64,000 nt of DNA from Larus michahellis (GCF_964199755.1 NC_133900.1:72772727-72836726), one strand, 5' to 3'; positions 31,340 to 43,346 are shown, counted from the stretch's first letter. The notes: generated by a model from the letters alone, not told the origin. Translations and numbers: made by a program.

Positions 31340-31790
31340 TCCTCCCTGCATGGGACAATATCTTCCGCCCCTTTGAGGGAATGCTACATTGTCCCAGCTG
31401 ACAAAGGGATGGGGGATGTTTATACAGAAAACCAGTTCAGCAACCCACAGCTATTTGATGATCGTAGACTTTGGGGAATAGACTTAAAAACCTTGCTGGA
31501 AGGGAGCCCACGAATGGGAGGGAAGCATCTATTCAGCCTTCAGGGCAGCCGACCCCGGTGTGTCACTGAGATCCCTGACGCTTCAGGTCAGGCGCCCAGC
31601 ACGGCACTTGGCAGCTCCCTGCGGACCAGCCCCTGCGGAAATCGAGGGATGTATGCCCAGGTCTCATCCTGGCCTGGAGTCGGAAAGCCTGGAGGTCACC
31701 CCTCACAGCACAAGGGCTGGGCAGGCTTCCCACGTCCCACCCTGCAGACGCAGCCTGAGACACCCACTTGATTCTTCCTTATCCTGAACT
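31340..31790. other. GC-richer patch, no gene recognised
   Basis: A segment with several long open frames on both strands (plus strand 31313-31771, 152 codons) and much higher GC than its flanks. No domain or family is recognisable in any frame, and none has the look of a conserved protein. It may be an old transposon or retrocopy remnant. Confidence 0.2.
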
Positions 31791-33049
31791 TCTCTTTGCT
31801 AACCAAGGCCTAGCTCTTGCTGGATTAACTTTCCAAAAATACTATTAGTGTACGTATCCCTTGATAAAAAGTGATGAGAAGTAAAATCATCCTCACAGAA
31901 ATAAATCTGATCGTTAGAGTACCATAGTGAGACTGAACAAGCTCATTATCCCGTGCCCTCCCCTTGCAGCAACGGCCAGCATGGAGAAGAGGTCTTTGCA
32001 GAGGAGTGCGTCGTGACTTATGCCTCTTGGTATCTTGACTTAGTGACGGTATAGTGCTACAGTTGGATGGAGCTTTTGAGTGCCTGGAATAATTAAATCA
32101 TATATAGCTGTGGTTTTATTTACTTTTAATTAAAGTAGTTTGATGTCTCAGGGTTAGATGGTTCCTTTCCATTTTTACTGTCGGTGATGCAGTATATAAT
32201 ATTGGATTCATCATAAATGCAGGTACTTCAATTCATAACTTATAAATCAGTAAAACTCTAATTTTATGCATACACCATTTACTGAAATGTATTTATACAG
32301 TTAATTAATGTTAAAATACACTGCATGACAATTTCAGATAAGGTCTTAGCAGAGTGTATGTTACATCCATTCTCCCTCTAGTCGGTCAGTGGAATCCCTT
32401 CCTTCCCCATTAAACATTATGGTTCAGCAGCTAAAGTAATGTCCAGACAGGTTCTGCTGATGTCCGTAGTCAGATAGGCAATGGTAACAACTGCTGGTTT
32501 AAATTACTATTTTAATTATGAACTTTTTTATTTGATATTTTTACTAATAAATACTGAATATTGAGCTTGAAAATTAAAGACAAAAAGATACTGGGTTTGG
32601 GGTTTTTTTACTATTATTTTTGCAGGTCTCAGAAAATTTGGCTGGTTTCAGTGGCCCCAGTCTCTCCGGATGATGCAGATCCTGAGGAATAAATGTAAAT
32701 CTGCTAGACTCACCTCAAAACAAGCAGACGTAGTTCATCAGAGCTTTCAGGCTCCTCTTCTGCTACTGAAGATCTTTGGTTATAGGTTCATCTTCAGAGG
32801 TGAGTTCATCTTACATTTGTTTCAGTCAAGAGATCCATCATGTCATCTATAAAGTATCATCAGCGTTTTCTTTTGCAGCCAATCGAATACAACAAAAGAG
32901 CATTCACAATGCCCCTCCTGCCCCCCATTTGCTTTACTCAATTTAGCTAAGTCTGTACTTAAATTTTTATCCATCAAAGTGGCTGTCCTTCACGAGGGCA
33001 TGTAGACATAATGAGAGGCACTGTATATTTTTAATTTACTGGAGCAGTA

Positions 33050-33085
33050 TCATTCATTCATTTGCTCATTCACTCATTCATTCAT
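33050..33085. repeat. (ATTC)n microsatellite
   Basis: An imperfect tetranucleotide array of ATTC/ACTC units, interrupted by TTGCTC. Confidence 0.9.
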
Positions 33086-33573
33086 GATGTTATTCTTATG
33101 ATTTTTATACTCGTCATGAATAATGTAGTCACAGAAAACTGCAGTTCAGCAAAAGTATGTCAAAATTTAAGCATATGAGTTGTCGCTTTGAAGTCACATA
33201 TGCTAGGGGCCAGAGTGAACAATTTAGAAGCCCAATCATGAGCAAAAATACCCTAATAAATTTTTCACATAACATATTCACAGCAGATTCATCAACGAAT
33301 GTTACTTACAATAGCAACACATATCTTACAAAAATGGAAACACAGGATTTTTTATTTTACAAAAAAGAAAGTATCCAAATAACATAACCACATAATTTAT
33401 GTACCTTCGCCACGACAAAATTATACAAGAGAGTGGACCATGTTCTATAAAAACACTTCTAAGACACAATTTATCTAATTATCTCCTGCATTTCTACAGG
33501 AGAAGAGAGACAGCTCAACCCACAAGGTAGTACAAGCTTTCTCCAGGAGGGCTTTACCACCGGTAGGGCTTGC

Positions 33574-33828
33574 TTGAAATGTCTGGGTAGATCTTTCGGT
33601 CAACTCGTTTGTGGCAGGACAGTAAAAAGCTGACGTGACATGTTTGATGTGATCTCTTTTGACAAATAATAGAAACTCTTTGAACATGAATTGATTTCCA
33701 TTGTCATGTACAATCTGTTCAGAAGCTCTCTCCTTGAAGACAAGAGTCTTAAGAATTCACCATCTGGGCTGAATTAGCTGAATTCATATGGAATAATTCA
33801 AGCCATTTACATTAGTCATCTGCTACAG
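33574..33828 (-). pseudogene. Degraded Ty3/gypsy-like integrase core
   Basis: On the minus strand a broken frame resembles the catalytic core of a retrotransposon integrase of the Ty3/gypsy type. A degraded first-aspartate region (VADD, then a stop, then CKWLEL) precedes HDNGNQF, and the C-terminal part reads HIKHVTSAFY and CPATNELTER. The second aspartate and the glutamate are separated by exactly 35 residues, as in DD35E integrases. The frame shifts between the first and second parts and contains stops, so the copy is dead. After TQTFQ the similarity ends, although the frame stays open to 33475. No flanking reverse transcriptase was recognised. Confidence 0.6.
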
Positions 33829-34359
33829 AAAAAATATATGTATATGTATGATAGAGAGATATCTATTCTGCCAGTGACCCGTGTAATTTCAGTGGAATCC
33901 TCATCATGGAGCCAGGCATTGGGACTGATTTCTGAAGGGAATTGCAGCATTCAGAGGAGACGTTTTAGGGTGATAGAGCCCCAAGGCTCGAATGAACGCA
34001 AGCAGTCAATAATACAGCCAATTATGAGAAGCCAAAGCCAGCAGCAGCAGTTTTCCAAACACAGACAGTTCAATGATGACAGAGGCAGCTGCTAATCTTT
34101 TCCCATTATTATTAAAATTAAAGAAAAAAACAACAAAGCACACACACAAGAAACAAGAAACCGACTACTTGCAGCCAAATACAGGTCTCTGTTATTTTTA
34201 TTTTTTCTTAACTCCCCAGACTAACCTGAGAGCTTTTTTGTCAATCTGGGCAAATCTGGAAGAGATTTAGAAGCAAAGTCAATGGGCCTTCAAATGCGAT
34301 CTTCTGCTCTATATGAATTAATACTCTGCCTCTATGTGGAAAATCAGCTTAAAGTAACT

Positions 34360-34400
34360 TTAACTTCATTTTAACTTCATTTTAACTTTCATTTCAACGT
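34360..34400. repeat. Short tandem repeat TTAACTTCATT
   Basis: Three successive imperfect copies of an 11-12 bp unit, on the plus strand. Confidence 0.8.
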
Positions 34401-34459
34401 ATCACAGCAGCTTGGGATGATATAACCTTCCTGTCTCCATCAGAAACTTTCTGAAGGTG

Positions 34460-35270
34460 TGCGCACCAACATCTCATGCCTAAAAATTAGTACAAAGGAG
34501 GCAATATTCCTGGTGTGCTAACCAACAAGAGATAATAGCTGCGCACTCCCGGAGTACTGCTTGTGTAATAGGAATTAATCTTCCACGGCAGGAAGGAATG
34601 TATGTAAAATGTACTAGACTCACAACACAGGCAAGCCTAGCACCCTTGTTAGGGTGGCCAGCCCCGGCATGCAGCTACACTAACGAAATAATGTGAGAAT
34701 TTCTAAAATGCTACAGAGAGCAAAAGGGTGGTAACACATATGCAGGCATCTAATCCTGACTTGCAGCTACGCTAATAAAATAGCAAGATAAGAAGTATTA
34801 GAAATGAGAAATACGATTGATAACAAAAGGGGGTCACTAACTTAAAGGAATTGCTGATGGGGGTAGAAATTACCAGTGCAACCATATCACAAATACTGAA
34901 GACGTATAAAGTACCAAAATTAGGGACAACAGGAAAGAGTAAACAGGGACAGATTATTTGGGAGTGGATGAGGGTGGTAAAGGGAAGAACCTGGTAAGCA
35001 AAAAAGGGAGAAAAAGGGAATATAAGCAGAAGTGTATCATTTAACTAGCTGTTTAGGGGCACCTGTTGGGCAGCCTTCTGTTGACCCTGCTTGGAAAAGG
35101 AAAATAAATCCATTATTGCTCTGATCATATGTATGTCTGACTTTTTTCCTGCGGTAAGTGGGGGTACCTGAGGTGTTTTCCCTGAAAATCACGAGGGAAT
35201 ACATGAAGGTGGTGGACTAATCCGAACAGTTGTGGTATTTAACTTTTAGCAGAATCCACATCCGGAGTTT
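34460..35270 (+). mobile_element. Probable endogenous retrovirus LTR with primer-binding-site-like end
   Basis: Promoter-like (GGGAATATAAGCAG near 35020) and polyadenylation-like (AATAAA at about 35103) signals occur in LTR order. They are followed about 160 bp later by TTTGGCGCC at about 35269, which resembles the start of a lysine-tRNA primer-binding site. Inside, a word of about 20 bp (GCAGCTAC, A/G, CTAA) appears twice near 34670 and 34765. The left end was not located precisely. No gag-like open frame follows, so the element is a remnant. Class assignment is uncertain. Confidence 0.35.
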
Positions 35271-36091
35271 GGCGCCTAAGCTCCCAATAAATAGGCTCAT
35301 GAAGGCCAACAAGTTAAACAAGCAATTCCTAAAAGCTGAGAAACATTCAGTCCCTTCTGCTAAGCCAAATTCAGTATTCAGTATGGTTGTTAGCTGCCAA
35401 AACTGCTTGTCACTTACCCGTGCTCAGAGTATTAGGCTGGAAGTAGTACTGCCACATATCTACTCAATGCTGTAATGGTTATATGGGAGGGGGAAGCTCA
35501 GGGGCAGTTCTGTGTCTTACCTGAATTAGATCCACATCTCCCACAGCATAATAAGAAATTATGTCATGTGGAAGTCTCTTGATCTCTTCCAATATATTTT
35601 GTGCAAAATCCTTATATACTTAACTGGATCGGAATTAGCATTTACCAGTTTTCTATTTATGACCAGAGTTGCCCAGATAGCCTCATCAGGCTCATATGGA
35701 AATTTGGAGTATATAAGTTTTGAATGTGCCAGCTTCATGGTCAAAACTCAAGCACATGTCTGTTTTCTGTGTGTGTTAAAGTTCCAGCTGTAATGTGAAA
35801 GACCCCAGACGCTTTGTCTTGAGTACAGGAAACCTTTGGGTTGAGTTCATCGTTTTCTGGAATCTACAGGAATTTTATACCTTGCTGATTACAGCTGAAC
35901 TTCTTACAGCTGTTCTGAAACAGAAGAAAATACGCAAGACAGAATTTGTTGTACAATCCAGAAGCTTAGCATATGCTGTTTACAGTTTTACTTTACCTTT
36001 GCTATAATAAGGCCCCAGCGAGTGATATGTGCTTTAGAAGCACTGAGTTTTTCCACAACTTTGTGGTTTTAAGTGGTCTCTGACTGTCCTG

Positions 36092-36420
36092 CTATGAAAT
36101 TACAGAAACAGCATACTTTGCAGCAAGCTCCATTTTAAGTTTTTCCCCTTCCACTTGTAAAGGGAACCAAATAACACTCCATTTACTGTCTGCTAAATTA
36201 AACAGTTGTAGAATTGCTATAATGTTCCCAGTGGCTTCCATGTTGCTATCTACAAGCAGATAAAACTGAAATCTTCTCATAATGTCCTCCTGGGACAAAG
36301 GCTTGCTTTTTGTGTTCTTCTGAACATTTTCTGTATCTGCCATAGTTTCTTGCTTGCTTTTTGTTCAACCAACAATCTTTTGTGTTGTACGACCTCTTCC
36401 CATAAGAAAAGCAGACAATC
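36092..36420 (-). pseudogene. Protein-like segment of unknown origin, possibly a retrocopy
   Basis: The minus strand encodes 83 residues starting at 36343 with a balanced, charged composition unusual for random AT-rich DNA: KSKPLSQEDIMRRFQFYLL, NIIAILQLFNLADSKW, EGEKLKMELAAKY. Just upstream, in a different frame, EEVVQHKRLLVEQKASKKL looks like its continuation, which would imply a frameshift. Downstream of the stop, another frame gives KVVEKLSASKAHITRW. Together this resembles a decayed, partly coiled-coil protein, but I cannot name the parent gene. A true exon is also possible. Confidence 0.3.
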
Positions 36421-36632
36421 TAATTTTAAGTGTTCATTAAAATGTGGTAAGACTAGACTCGTTAAATCAGACCTCTTTGGATATTTCGGTATACTATACA
36501 GGCCCTGATGTTACACCCTTATGGCTCATCTCAGATGTTTACTTTAGTCAAGTTATTGGCAGTTTTGCCAATAACAACATGTTCTCCACAAAATGTTGAG
36601 AATTATCTTCATATATTTTCACAATGAGAACA

Positions 36633-36806
36633 ATCAGCCATTGTACTAATCTCTCCAGGGAAGCGGTGGATTCCCCAACATTGGACACTTCTAAGGTTCA
36701 GCTGGACAGGGTGCTGGGCCATCTTGTCTAGACTGTGCTTTTGCCAAGAAAGGTTGGACCAGATCATCCTTGAGATCCCTTCCAACCTGGTATTCTATGA
36801 TCTTGA
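36633..36806 (+). mobile_element. CR1 LINE 3' fragment, old
   Basis: A diverged CR1 tail on the plus strand: a CCAGGGAAGCGGTGGATTC-like segment, then GGTTGGACCAGATCATCCTT and CCTTCCAACCTGGTATTCT, ending TATGATCTT. Only the last 170 bp or so remain. Confidence 0.8.
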
Positions 36807-36874
36807 TGTTAGAAGACAGAAGTTGTATTCACAGGCCTACAGCACGTGTACCATGACGAGAGGTGGAGGCAGCA

Positions 36875-37243
36875 TTGTCTGACAAAGAGAAGGTTAAGGA
36901 GCAACCTAATAGCAGCCTACAGCTTTCTGAAGGACAGATACAAAAATGCAGGGCCAAATTCTCCTCAGCTGTTGCAGATGGCATGATAAGAGGCAATAGC
37001 CACAAATTGTGGGTTAGGAGGTTCAGGTTGGACATCAGGAAAAACTTCACCAGGAGCATGGTGCAGCACTGGAACGGGTTGCTCCTGAATGATGAGGACA
37101 CACTTGGAAGTTTTCAAGACCTGGCTAGACAGCCCCATGGCTGACATAACCCAGTGCTGGGAATGGTTACGCTTTGAGGGGGAGGCTGGACAATGTGCTC
37201 CTCTGATGTCTCTTCCAAACAACATTTCTATGACTCTGTGATG
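36875..37243 (+). mobile_element. CR1 LINE 3' fragment, old, different subfamily
   Basis: The plus strand carries diverged CR1 ORF2 end words ([26 protein letters not shown]) and a CR1-type tail ending ATTTCTATGACTCTGTGATG. It lies directly behind the fragment at 36633-36806, in the same orientation. Confidence 0.8.
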
Positions 37244-37249
37244 TGGTTC

Positions 37250-39385
37250 TGTCATTCTTCCTTCTTAATTCAGTGGAAATGCATGTGAAGAAGTATTTTT
37301 TTTTTTTAAATGGACTATTATACTCATTGTTAAAATAGTTTGACAGCATTGCATTTTTTCTACAAACAATAAGGACACACATGAAGAGCAGTAAAGACTG
37401 TGGCTGTACAGTAAAGCTTCAAATCCATTCTTCCATTTTGCGTGAAAAACATGGTGATGGTGGAAAGGCAGAGAATTAGCTACATGGAGCCTTAGGTCCT
37501 AAGGGGATTACAGACTGAACTCTAAGAGTCTTGGACTTTTATAAGGGATGTTTTATTCTCTACCCAAAATCCTCTTTTGCCTCTTACCCTCCCATTATTC
37601 AAGAAGCATGACTGACTTATTAGCCGATGATCATAATTCCTTTCTTAACTAAAACTGAAATCTTAGTACTCCCTCTATTTAAGGGTGGAGAGAGACAATA
37701 CTGGTAAAGGAACACTCAATGAAATCCTTTCCTCCACCTTCATACCTAATAGAAACTACTGCAGCAGGCAGACAGAATACTGCAATGAAAATGTGCTCTC
37801 AGCCTCCCTCCTTTCTCGCATCCGCTTCCTCCAACCATCTGATGTAATATTTTATTGTTTCCATAGAGGAGGTACCTGCAACTACACAGCCAGGGGCAGC
37901 CCAGCATGTAATGGCTGGGAGCAGAGTGTGTTTGCTGCCCTGTGTGCGGTACAGAGAAGGTGTGCGTATGGTGCATTATTTTAAGTTTCATGTGAAGAAG
38001 AAAATAAAACCTGCAGGAAAACATCAAGGCTGGCATTCACCAAGACAGCAAAAATCATCAGGTTAAATAATGAATTTTTCCTTGGACTAAATATATGTAC
38101 TTTGTACATTAAACATTGCTTGGGGAAGGGATTTTACAGGCATGATTTACGGGATCAGTAAGCAAACATTAGCTAAATCTTTGTATTGCATTGATAGTTT
38201 ACAAAAATAGCTTTAAAAGGAAATAAGGACACAGTTCATGATTCTCTTAAGGATAGACATGGACTTGCTATAGAGTAGACACCTCCAAGAGGGCGTTCAG
38301 AGTTCTAACAAGGAAAAGCTTTTGGATCCAAGAAGAGTTCTTTGGTGGATAAAAACACAGCTGCTGCACTAAATATGCATCTTGTGAAGAGAAAGTTGGG
38401 TACCGAATAATGAATTTTGCCCAAGCCTCAAGCTCTGTTGGACTTTTCCCTGTAAATTTCTGATGAATTGGTAGTACTGCACTAAAGAAATAGATTAGAA
38501 ACTGACTGATCCCCTTCACAATAGTGACCTCAATTTTGTAGATGCTAAGAATCACAAACCAATCAAACAGTCTCCCTCTTTTCATTAGAGACAAGCATTT
38601 TATTTTACCTCTGATTTGTATTTATTTCTTCCCAAGGACCTCTTTAGATTCTAACACCAAATGAGACCGTTTTCCCTGAGGTATATTGTCATTTCTCTGC
38701 TTGTGAAGCGAAAAAGGTGTAAAGGAGGCAATGGCATCAGTTAATTTATTTACAAGTACCTGCTTCTACTGATTAATGTTTGTCTGAACCAGAAGGAATC
38801 TGCTTTCAAGCTTTTTCATTAAAAATGTGAAAGCAATTTTGCTAACACAAACTATTCTTTGTCAGGCATGTCACAGCTGTTTTACACTCCACAGAAAGTT
38901 GAAAAGTGTCCTTTTTTCCTATCCTTAAACCTAAACCCTGCTGTTGCCCAGCAATGCGTTGTTGGCCAGACGTGTCAGGTCTTGATAGTCCTAAGATCCA
39001 CCCGCTGATATTTGTTAATGACCCTACTCCAAATTTACTGCACTGTAGCTCAGAGTAAAATCTGATCTTCTTTGCACTAGTTTCCCACCCTGAGCACTAG
39101 AAATGGTGTTTAGTATCATTCTTAGACTTGGAGAGAAGAGTAATTCCCCTTACTGCAGGAGCCTGTGCGTGGAATTGTACATTCTGCACCAGTTTGGAGG
39201 TCAGCCTACATGGTCTGTGCTCCCTATTACTTTAAAATGACAAGCCGGATTGACAGAGAGTGCAGGTGGTATGGCTTCACCAGAGTTAACAGAATACATG
39301 GATTTACATATAATGAGGATGCAGCTGTAAGAATGTACAGTGAGTGAGGCATTGCTACCATAGTAGTGTTTCTGTTGTAAATGCA
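37250..39385. other. Intergenic, nothing recognised
   Basis: AT-rich DNA between CR1 copies. Short open frames only, none with recognisable protein similarity. Confidence 0.6.
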
Positions 39386-39390
39386 TACGA

Positions 39391-39700
39391 TAGAATCATA
39401 GAATGGTTAGAATTGGAAGGGATCTTAAAGATCATCTAGTTCCAACCCCCCTGCCCTGGGCAGGGACACCTCCCACTAGATCAGGCTGCTCAAAGCCCCA
39501 TCCAGACGGGTCTTGAACGCTTCCAGGGATGGGGCATCCACAACTTCCCTGGGCAACCTGTTCCAGGGTCTCACCACTCTCAGAATAAAGAATTTCTTCC
39601 TAATATCCAATCTAAATCTACCCTATTTCAGTTTAAAACCGTTACCCCTTGTCCTATCACTACACTCCCTGATAAAGAGTCCCTCCTTCATGATACGGAA
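39391..39700 (-). mobile_element. CR1 LINE fragment, left arm of a head-to-head pair
   Basis: The reversed CR1 3' end (tagaatcatagaatgg) is at the left. The minus strand then matches the CR1 C-terminal region up to the GATAGGACAAGGGGTAACGG part, and truncation is near 39700. The 5' end faces the CR1 copy that starts at 39722. Confidence 0.92.
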
Positions 39701-39721
39701 CATAGCAAATGATGTTTGTTT

Positions 39722-40100
39722 GAGGAAGAGGAGGCTGAGCGGAGACCTCATCGCTCTCTACAACTACTTGAAAGGACACTGTAGAGAGGTTGGTGCTGGT
39801 CTCTTCTCACAGGTAATTAGCGATAGAACAAGAGGGAATGGCTTCAAGCTGCAGCAGGGTAGGTTTAGGCTGGACATTAGGAAAAAATTCTTCACAGAAA
39901 GAATGGTCAGACACTGGAATAGGCTGCCCAGGGAGGTGGTGGAGTCACCATCCCTGAATGTGTTTAAGAGTCGTTTAGCTGTGGTGTTAAGGGATATGGT
40001 GTAAGGGAGAACTTTGTAGAGTGGAGCTGATGGTTGGACTCGATGATCCCAAGGGTCTTTTCCAACCTAAATGATTCTATGATTCTGTGATTCTATGATG
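39722..40100 (+). mobile_element. CR1 LINE fragment, right arm of a head-to-head pair
   Basis: The plus strand encodes [51 protein letters not shown], with the frame intact over about 95 codons. It ends in ATTCTATG/ATTCTGTG repeats at about 40070-40100. The intact frame suggests a younger copy. Confidence 0.93.
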
Positions 40101-40104
40101 TGGT

Positions 40105-43060
40105 ATCTGGGGGCCCAGCCTAGCCATGCTTGGTAACAACCACACTCCTTGTACTTCTGGCTGTTTCCACTGCTGTCCACCCCATCCCTTTCACCAGAGC
40201 TGGGATGGTGCTGCCATTTGGCTTCCCAGTGCTACCGACCAGCAGTGGGCAGGAGAAGAGACGAGAGGTGGCTGGCATGCTTCCTTCCTTCTCGGTCTGC
40301 TGCTGGCACATCTCTCCCCAGCATCATGCAGGACCATGCCAACAACTTCTTTCTGCTGGGAGGCTGAGGTAGGGGGAAGGTGACCCGTGGGCCTAGGGAG
40401 AACAGTGGATAAGGGCAGTGTAGTGACAGAGTGGAGGGATAAAGGACTGAGGAAGAAGAGAAAAAAGAACCACAAAAAACCAGCCATATTTCCTTCGCAT
40501 CCAGCAGCTTCTTGTGGTTTCAGTTGCAGCATACCCTCCTCCCCAGCAGTTCATCTGAACGGCCCAATGCTTAGCTCTGACCAGCCAAGCTGCAAAACTT
40601 TGGCTCAGATGGCTGAGGAAATTCATTGTTGGAGACTGGAGACTGAGTAAGACAGGCCAGCAGAGCCCCTTCAGGTGTCGTTTTGGTGTAGTGAGCATGC
40701 ACAGCCGAGCAGCTCACTGAATCCCCTAGACGTCTCGCACGTCCACTAGCTGATGAATGATTGCCTTATATGTTGAAACCAGATATATCTTGATCACAGC
40801 ATCTCTTTGTGCGTGCCTAATGGTGCCTGAACAAAATGACTCAGTACAGCAGGGTTACAAGAGCATCTCCAGTCATCACCAGTATAAAAATGCTAAGGAC
40901 TGGTCCCAGCCTATCCACCAATCAGACTGATTAGCAAGTGGAACAAAAAAAGAGAAAGAAACCTCCCTTCCTCCCTCATAAAGTTTTCCAAAGTTCACTG
41001 ACTTCTTGTGCAAAAGTTTTAATAATATTGGGGTATGTGATAATATCTATTATACTGGGTTTGGTGTGCAGTTTATGAACAGTTGAAATTGTATCTGCCG
41101 TCACTACCAGGAATTTATATGTCCTCAGTTTTCATAACAAACAATAAAAACACTGCCCTAACACCAGTGAATCTAGTGAAAGGATTTCTATTGACTTTGA
41201 TGGGCAATGGATCAGGATCCAAATGAGGTAGAAAATTATTTTCTCTGCTTGCTGTTTATTAGAAATTGATCTAAAGAACAGCTGACTTTAAAAGAAAATA
41301 ATGAAAATAGTTTATTCAGCCTAATTGCTCTGATGTTATAGAAATATTTGTCTAGGAGCAGATTAATTGGTACGAAAGAAACATTTTGGACTGACGGAAA
41401 ATCTTATCTTTCCTTTTCCTTGCTATTTGATTTCAGTTCAAATTACTTAATAACGGAATGCAACTTCATAAAACGTCCTCTGAACGAGAAAAGGGATAAG
41501 CAAAACTATACAAGCACTCCTGTGATTAAGGCATTGACCCAGTTCTTTGTGTTTGTGTTCAAAAGTATAGAGAATAGCACAATTTCCTCTTCTCCATACT
41601 TCTAAGTAATAGAAAGCTTTTTCAGTGATCCAAGTTAACTGAAATCTGAGACACAGCAGCTTAAGTCAGCTTTGTATTCCTGAAATTGAAAACACTGAAA
41701 TTGTCATTTGATTCTTTCTGGTCATCTTATCTACTTGTGCCGATGCCTGCACAAAAATTCCTGTCCACCAGTGATTTTTTTGATTTTATTTTTTTTTTTG
41801 GAAATGTGATCCAGTTAAGCACATTCTAGGACATACCGATGTAAACAAGGAAAGATTTTCCAGTTCTTCAAAAGTTTCTAGGACTGTTGAAAGCCTGCTT
41901 CTCCCCCAAATGTCCAGCACTCAGCTTGTATTGCTGTTTTTTCAGATGAAATGAGGATTCGTATCTCTGCTTTGAACAAGTAGGCAGACTTGTCAGAAAA
42001 AAAATGATCTCAGGTGAAAACTTTCCACCAGATCTATCAAACAAATCACATGTGCATCTGTTTGCTAAAATGGAGTACGCCCTATCAAGGACAAGGAAGC
42101 TACTATAAATAGTCGGTAATAAACAGAACATAAACAGCATATGATGGATTAACCGTTGTTAAGAGTTATTGCTGACCATGCACATTGGCTTGCCACATTG
42201 GAATGCAGAATAGAAGTACTAGTGGATTTTACTGCAAAAATACTTCTGGAACTCATGGAACTGATTATTACCCGCCGAAACGGGCTGACTGACAGAGTTA
42301 CAGATGTTTGATTATTTGAAACTTTACAGACTATTTATAAAATAAAGCCCTTCTTTGGGTTAGCTCACAGCCACTGAACTAATACCTTGTTGAGGCCACT
42401 TGAGTAATTTACCGTCTAACAGGGAGCAGCGTACTGGATCCAGTTCTGCCAGCCAGGCTGATGCTGCATCGCTGGGACCCGTGGCTGCGGACAGCGAGTG
42501 TGAACCGAAAAGTCAGGAGACCTGCAGGACGTACTGAATTTCCCACAAGAAACCGGGACCGATCACATGTTGGGGACGCCGAAGGTCTGGGTAAGAGTCA
42601 CTCCGCAGCCCAGACTTGGACTCTGGATTTCAGCAGCATTGATTTTTGGTAGAGTCCATTTCCTGACAGTTGCTGTGGGACAGACAGCTGAGTCTTCCTG
42701 CAGTTCATCCTGCCTGCCAGTACACTGGCCAACGTACACAGGTGTGAGTGCTGGGCATAGATCTGCCATAAACATCTCTAGTGCTCTCAGCTGCCTGGAA
42801 TAGGACGCATCCCTCTTGCCCATAAACTGTATAACCCTTTCCCAGTCCTGTTGTAGTTTACATCTCCCATATTTTAAAATCAAGAGTCCCAAGCAAGGAA
42901 TGTGAGTTGTCACAACATTCACACCCATCTTGGTCTCAGTACCTCTGTATTTTTCACTCTTCAGGTTGCTTCCTGGAGGTTTTAAAGGTTTCAGAGGTAG
43001 AGGGAGAGAGACAGTCTGTCTCTGAGGTCCTTTTTTAATCTCCCCACACTAGGGAAATGT
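40105..43060. other. Intergenic, nothing recognised except an open segment near 42.7 kb
   Basis: Moderately GC-rich at 40100-40700, with several overlapping open frames on both strands that show no family features. AT-rich afterwards. Confidence 0.5.
42563..42928 (-). other. Unidentified 121-codon open frame
   Basis: An uninterrupted minus-strand frame in a locally GC-richer segment (about 42440-42940), with a protein-like composition (QQDWERVIQFMGKRDASYS, RALEMFMADLCPAL). No family is recognised and no splice sites were identified. It might be a fragment of an endogenous element or an unannotated exon; it may also be chance. Confidence 0.2.
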
Positions 43061-43069
43061 GGCCACTGG

Positions 43070-43346
43070 AAGAAGAACAAGAGGAAACGGCCTCAAGTTC
43101 TGCCAGGGGAGGTTTAGATTGGATATTAGGAAAAATTTCTATGCTGAAAGGGTTATTATGCATTGGAACAGGCTGCCGAGGGAAGTGGTTGAGTCACCAT
43201 CCCTGGAGGTATTTAAAAGATGGTTAGACATAGTGCTAGGAGATATGGTTTAGTGATGGTTTTTGTCAGAGTTAGGTTGATGGTTGGACTCGATGATCTG
43301 AAAGGTCCCTTCCAACCTACACAGTTCTATGATTCTATGATTCTAA
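43070..43346 (+). mobile_element. CR1 LINE fragment
   Basis: The plus strand encodes [49 protein letters not shown], then the CR1 tail ending TTCTATGATTCTATGATTCT. The frame is intact for about 60 codons. Confidence 0.92.

Larger units (their letters stand above)
17680..33470. other. Intergenic region without recognised genes or CR1 copies
   Basis: Nearly 16 kb of AT-rich DNA in which I recognise no gene and no clear CR1 fragment. Notable details, listed separately, are two overlapping hairpins at 22658-22690, a GC-rich patch at 23905-24110, inverted repeats at 28360-28405 and a GC-rich patch at 31340-31790. A purine-rich tract lies at about 26775-26880, and scattered poly-A/T runs are present. 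Confidence 0.55.

Noticed and set aside
40120..40700. Multiple overlapping frames on both strands
   Set aside because: Moderate GC content opens all frames; none shows protein-like conservation words.
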